From Methanosarcinales archaeon (lineage in GTDB: Archaea > Halobacteriota > Syntropharchaeia > Alkanophagales > Methanospirareceae): a stretch of DNA of 14,910 nucleotides. Positions within the stretch are counted from its first letter, which is position 1, and every line of letters starts with the position of its first letter. Below the pieces are notes generated by a model. That model saw only the letters and a program-made list of their open reading frames with translations. It ran no database searches and was not told the origin of the DNA. The stretch is taken from the NCBI GenBank assembly GCA_025464275.1, contig JAODGR010000005.1, forward strand, positions 1 to 14,910, in the 5' to 3' direction. Made by a program: the position numbers and the translations under genes. Below are positions 13,550-14,910 of this stretch, piece after piece.

Positions 13550-14080
13550 ATGGAGATAGCTTTTGATATAGCGAATATCCCCGGTCCGGAGGCGGGGGAG
13601 GTGGTATCACCAGAGGTAGCCGGGCGATATATCTCAAGAGCGAAGAGACCACTGCTTGTGGTTGGCTCTGAGATACTGCGTGATGAGTTCTTTGTAGCGA
13701 TAGCGATAGAGATAGGCAAGAAGGGGATACCAATTGCGGCAACGGGGCACAGTATAAGTGGATTTGTGGAGCAGGGATATGAGGATGCCCGGTATTACAA
13801 CCTGCATGAACTCACCAATTGCCTGAGGGACCCGGAGTGGAGGGGTATAGATGGGCAGGGAGGTCATGATATGGTGATATTCTTTGGCATCCTGTATTAC
13901 TACGCATCACAGATGCTATCGTGCATAAAGAACTTTGCCACCGAGCCGCTGGTTCGTACGCTCTCCATAGACAGGTACTACCACCCAAATGCGCGGATGA
14001 GCTTCGGGAACATCCCACCGGGCAGGGAGGATGAGTACAGAGCAATGCTAAAGCAACTGGTGAGTGCGATAGAGAGATAA
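13550..14080 (+). CDS. cdhB: CODH/acetyl-CoA synthase (ACDS) complex, epsilon subunit
   Basis: CdhB is the small subunit bound to the CO dehydrogenase CdhA in the archaeal acetyl-CoA decarbonylase/synthase complex. It has a Rossmann-like DHS fold and may act in electron transfer. It has 176 residues, the family size. Matches to the family: AKRPLLVVGSEIL (31-43), GIPIAATGHSISGFVEQG (59-76), DPEWRGIDGQGGHDMVIFFG (94-113), YYASQMLSCIKNF and the C-terminal TLSIDRYYHPNARMSFGNIP. It stands alone here: the next plus-strand gene is unrelated and cdhA, C, D and E are absent, although cdhB usually lies beside cdhA. A second, complete cdh operon elsewhere in the genome is likely. Confidence 0.94.
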   Translation: MEIAFDIANIPGPEAGEVVSPEVAGRYISRAKRPLLVVGSEILRDEFFVAIAIEIGKKGIPIAATGHSISGFVEQGYEDARYYNLHELTNCLRDPEWRGIDGQGGHDMVIFFGILYYYASQMLSCIKNFATEPLVRTLSIDRYYHPNARMSFGNIPPGREDEYRAMLKQLVSAIER

Positions 14081-14101
14081 GAGGTAAGGGATAAGAGATA
14101 A
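14074..14101. repeat. Tandem heptamer repeat GRGRTAA over the cdhB stop
   Basis: Four heptamers in register: GAGATAA, GAGGTAA, GGGATAA, GAGATAA. The first contains the cdhB stop codon. Purine-rich GGATA units continue to about 14152. No gene is visible in this stretch. Confidence 0.75.
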
Positions 14102-14162
14102 GGGCACAGTGAGGATAGAGGATAGGACAGAGGGGATAACAGGATAGATATAGGGCGAGCAG

Positions 14163-14202
14163 TCGATTTTTAGGTTTTTATGCCATAACCGAACCTTTTT
14201 AG
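14163..14202 (+). terminator. T-rich transcript end and inverted repeat after cdhB
   Basis: Three T runs (ATTTTTAGG, GTTTTTATG, CCTTTTTAGG) form a typical archaeal T-rich terminator for cdhB. AGGTT at 14172-14176 and AACCT at 14192-14196 are complementary, with TTAT/ATAA inside, so a weak stem is also possible. Confidence 0.45.
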
Positions 14203-14219
14203 GGGATATTATTTATGTA

Positions 14220-14248
14220 CCTAATTTTATAACCCCAATAAAGTTAGG
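14220..14248. promoter_or_regulatory. Inverted repeat over the likely TATA box of the last gene
   Basis: The left arm is CCTAATTTTAT, the loop AACCCCA and the right arm ATAAAGTTAGG. The arms are complementary at 10 of 11 positions, the eleventh being a G-T pair. TTTTATAA (14225-14232) is a good TATA box for a transcript starting near 14255. The symmetry over the box suggests an operator for a repressor. This is inferred. Confidence 0.45.
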
Positions 14249-14263
14249 TTAGCCTATTAACAC

Positions 14264-14272
14264 AAGGAGGTG
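14264..14272 (+). promoter_or_regulatory. Strong ribosome binding site of the last gene
   Basis: AAGGAGGTG lies 11 bases before the ATG at 14284. It is a near-complete match to the archaeal anti-Shine-Dalgarno sequence and decides the start. Confidence 0.7.
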
Positions 14273-14283
14273 CTCAGATAGGA

Positions 14284-14910
14284 ATGATAGAGAAGAAGAG
14301 GCAGAAGGGGAGGCGGATATGGGAATTCCATCCCTCCAGTATCTGTAGAATCCTGGGACTGACTTACAGTGGCGATGAGCTGGCGGAGCTGTGTAAGGAT
14401 TTGAAACTCGAGCGGCGTGATGCCAGCTCTTATGAACTCCACCAGCAACTCTGCCAGCTCTGCCGAATGCAGAGTCAGCACGCACGACGTGTAGAGCGGC
14501 TACTGGAGAAGCAGTTTGCTCCCTACCGTAACAGGGTTGAGGGGTTAAGTGCGGATGAGATCTGCGAGATTATAGAAGGTAAGAGTAAGAGCAGCAGCAG
14601 CAACAGCAGCAACAACGGTGGCACCGCCGCACCGCCACTGAATGACGTCCCGCTACCTGCTCTTGTATGGTTCGCTCTACGCAACGGCGATGACAGCCGC
14701 GGTAGAGAGATAGAATCGCGGATAGCGAGTGCACTTCATCTGCTGGAGCACCGGGCATTGCGATTATACGACGAACTGGTACGTCTACGCACCAGCCCGG
14801 GAGTGAGGATAGCCATGCCGGAGGAGCTAACGAAGGAACTTCGTACAGCTATGAACTCGATAGAGAGACTGCAGCGGAGATGTGACCGCCTGGAGCATAA
14901 GAGGGATGAG
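14284..14910 (+). CDS. Uncharacterised, mostly helical protein (runs off the right edge)
   Basis: I do not recognise this protein. The frame is open for 209 codons from the ATG to the window end. The start is basic (MIEKKRQKGRRIWEFHPSSI). Charged, helix-prone segments follow at about 30-100, with several Cys (CRILG, LCKDL, QLCQLCRMQ) but no clear metal-binding spacing. A low-complexity Ser/Asn stretch (102-111) made by an AGC/AAC repeat acts as a linker. A second helical part (125-209) contains PALVWFALRNGDD, then Leu/Arg/Glu-rich segments likely to form a coiled coil (LHLLEHRALRLYDELVRLR and IERLQRRCDRLEHKR). No membrane helix or signal peptide is seen, so it is probably cytoplasmic. A two-part helical scaffold or a nucleic-acid-binding role is possible but unsupported. 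Confidence 0.75.
   Translation, partial: MIEKKRQKGRRIWEFHPSSICRILGLTYSGDELAELCKDLKLERRDASSYELHQQLCQLCRMQSQHARRVERLLEKQFAPYRNRVEGLSADEICEIIEGKSKSSSSNSSNNGGTAAPPLNDVPLPALVWFALRNGDDSRGREIESRIASALHLLEHRALRLYDELVRLRTSPGVRIAMPEELTKELRTAMNSIERLQRRCDRLEHKRDE
14590..14616. repeat. AGC/AAC trinucleotide repeat inside the last gene
   Basis: Nine triplets: AGC four times, AAC, AGC twice, AAC twice. They encode a Ser/Asn linker between two helical parts of the predicted protein. Confidence 0.8.

Noticed and set aside
14074..14152. CRISPR array or origin iterons in the purine-rich repeat after cdhB
   Set aside because: Units are only 7 bases and directly adjacent, with no unique spacers, no nearby cas or replication genes, and gradual decay. 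Simple slippage fits better.

Overview
The window is archaeal and densely coded. It carries ribosomal protein S8e, the DNA translocase HerA, a Bud32-type KEOPS kinase, F420-dependent methylene-H4MPT dehydrogenase (Mtd), beta-RFAP synthase of methanopterin synthesis, and the archaeal-type CODH/ACS epsilon subunit CdhB. TATA-like boxes and GGAGGTG-like ribosome binding sites precede several genes. H4MPT biochemistry, CODH/ACS and pyruvate:ferredoxin oxidoreductase together point to a methanogen, an anaerobic methane or alkane oxidiser, or an Archaeoglobus-like euryarchaeon. An ANME-1/Syntrophoarchaeia-type lineage is my best guess, but nothing in the window proves it because neither mcr nor 16S is present.

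Layout. (1) 1-2130, minus strand and visibly AT-richer: the N-terminal part of an MscS-type channel, then two translationally coupled membrane proteins with Ig-like domains. (2) 2198-4941, minus strand: an information-processing cluster read as sua5, a 53-residue zinc-ribbon protein overlapping the sua5 end, rps8e, and herA. (3) 5034-6766, plus strand: beta-RFAP synthase and bud32, overlapping by ATGA and divergent from sua5 across one AT-rich promoter block. Sua5 and Bud32 both serve t6A tRNA modification. (4) 6747-10112, minus strand: porA, porB and a GMC-type FAD oxidoreductase, tightly packed. (5) 10227-11063, plus strand: mtd, divergent from porA. (6) 11081-13478, minus strand: gap then pgk, the lower glycolytic/gluconeogenic pair, with a bacterial-type GAPDH. 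(7) 13550-14080, plus strand: a solitary cdhB divergent from gap. (8) 14284 to the edge, plus strand: an unrecognised helical protein behind a strong ribosome binding site and an inverted repeat over its likely TATA box.

Metabolically the central block links acetyl-CoA, pyruvate, and phosphoglycerate/triose phosphate (CODH/ACS subunit, PorAB, Pgk and Gap) with C1 transfer on H4MPT (Mtd, beta-RFAP synthase). This suits an autotrophic or C1-using archaeon running gluconeogenesis.

The most distinctive features not explained by standard annotation are: degenerate tandem hexamer or heptamer repeats at many gene ends and intergenic gaps; a zinc-ribbon gene nested partly in sua5; a Big_1-like domain interrupted by a charged insertion; GAPDH cofactor-site residues that suggest NADP use; and cdhB and porAB separated from their usual partner genes. 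I saw no CRISPR array, tRNA, rRNA or insertion sequence. No gap between genes exceeds about 205 bases.
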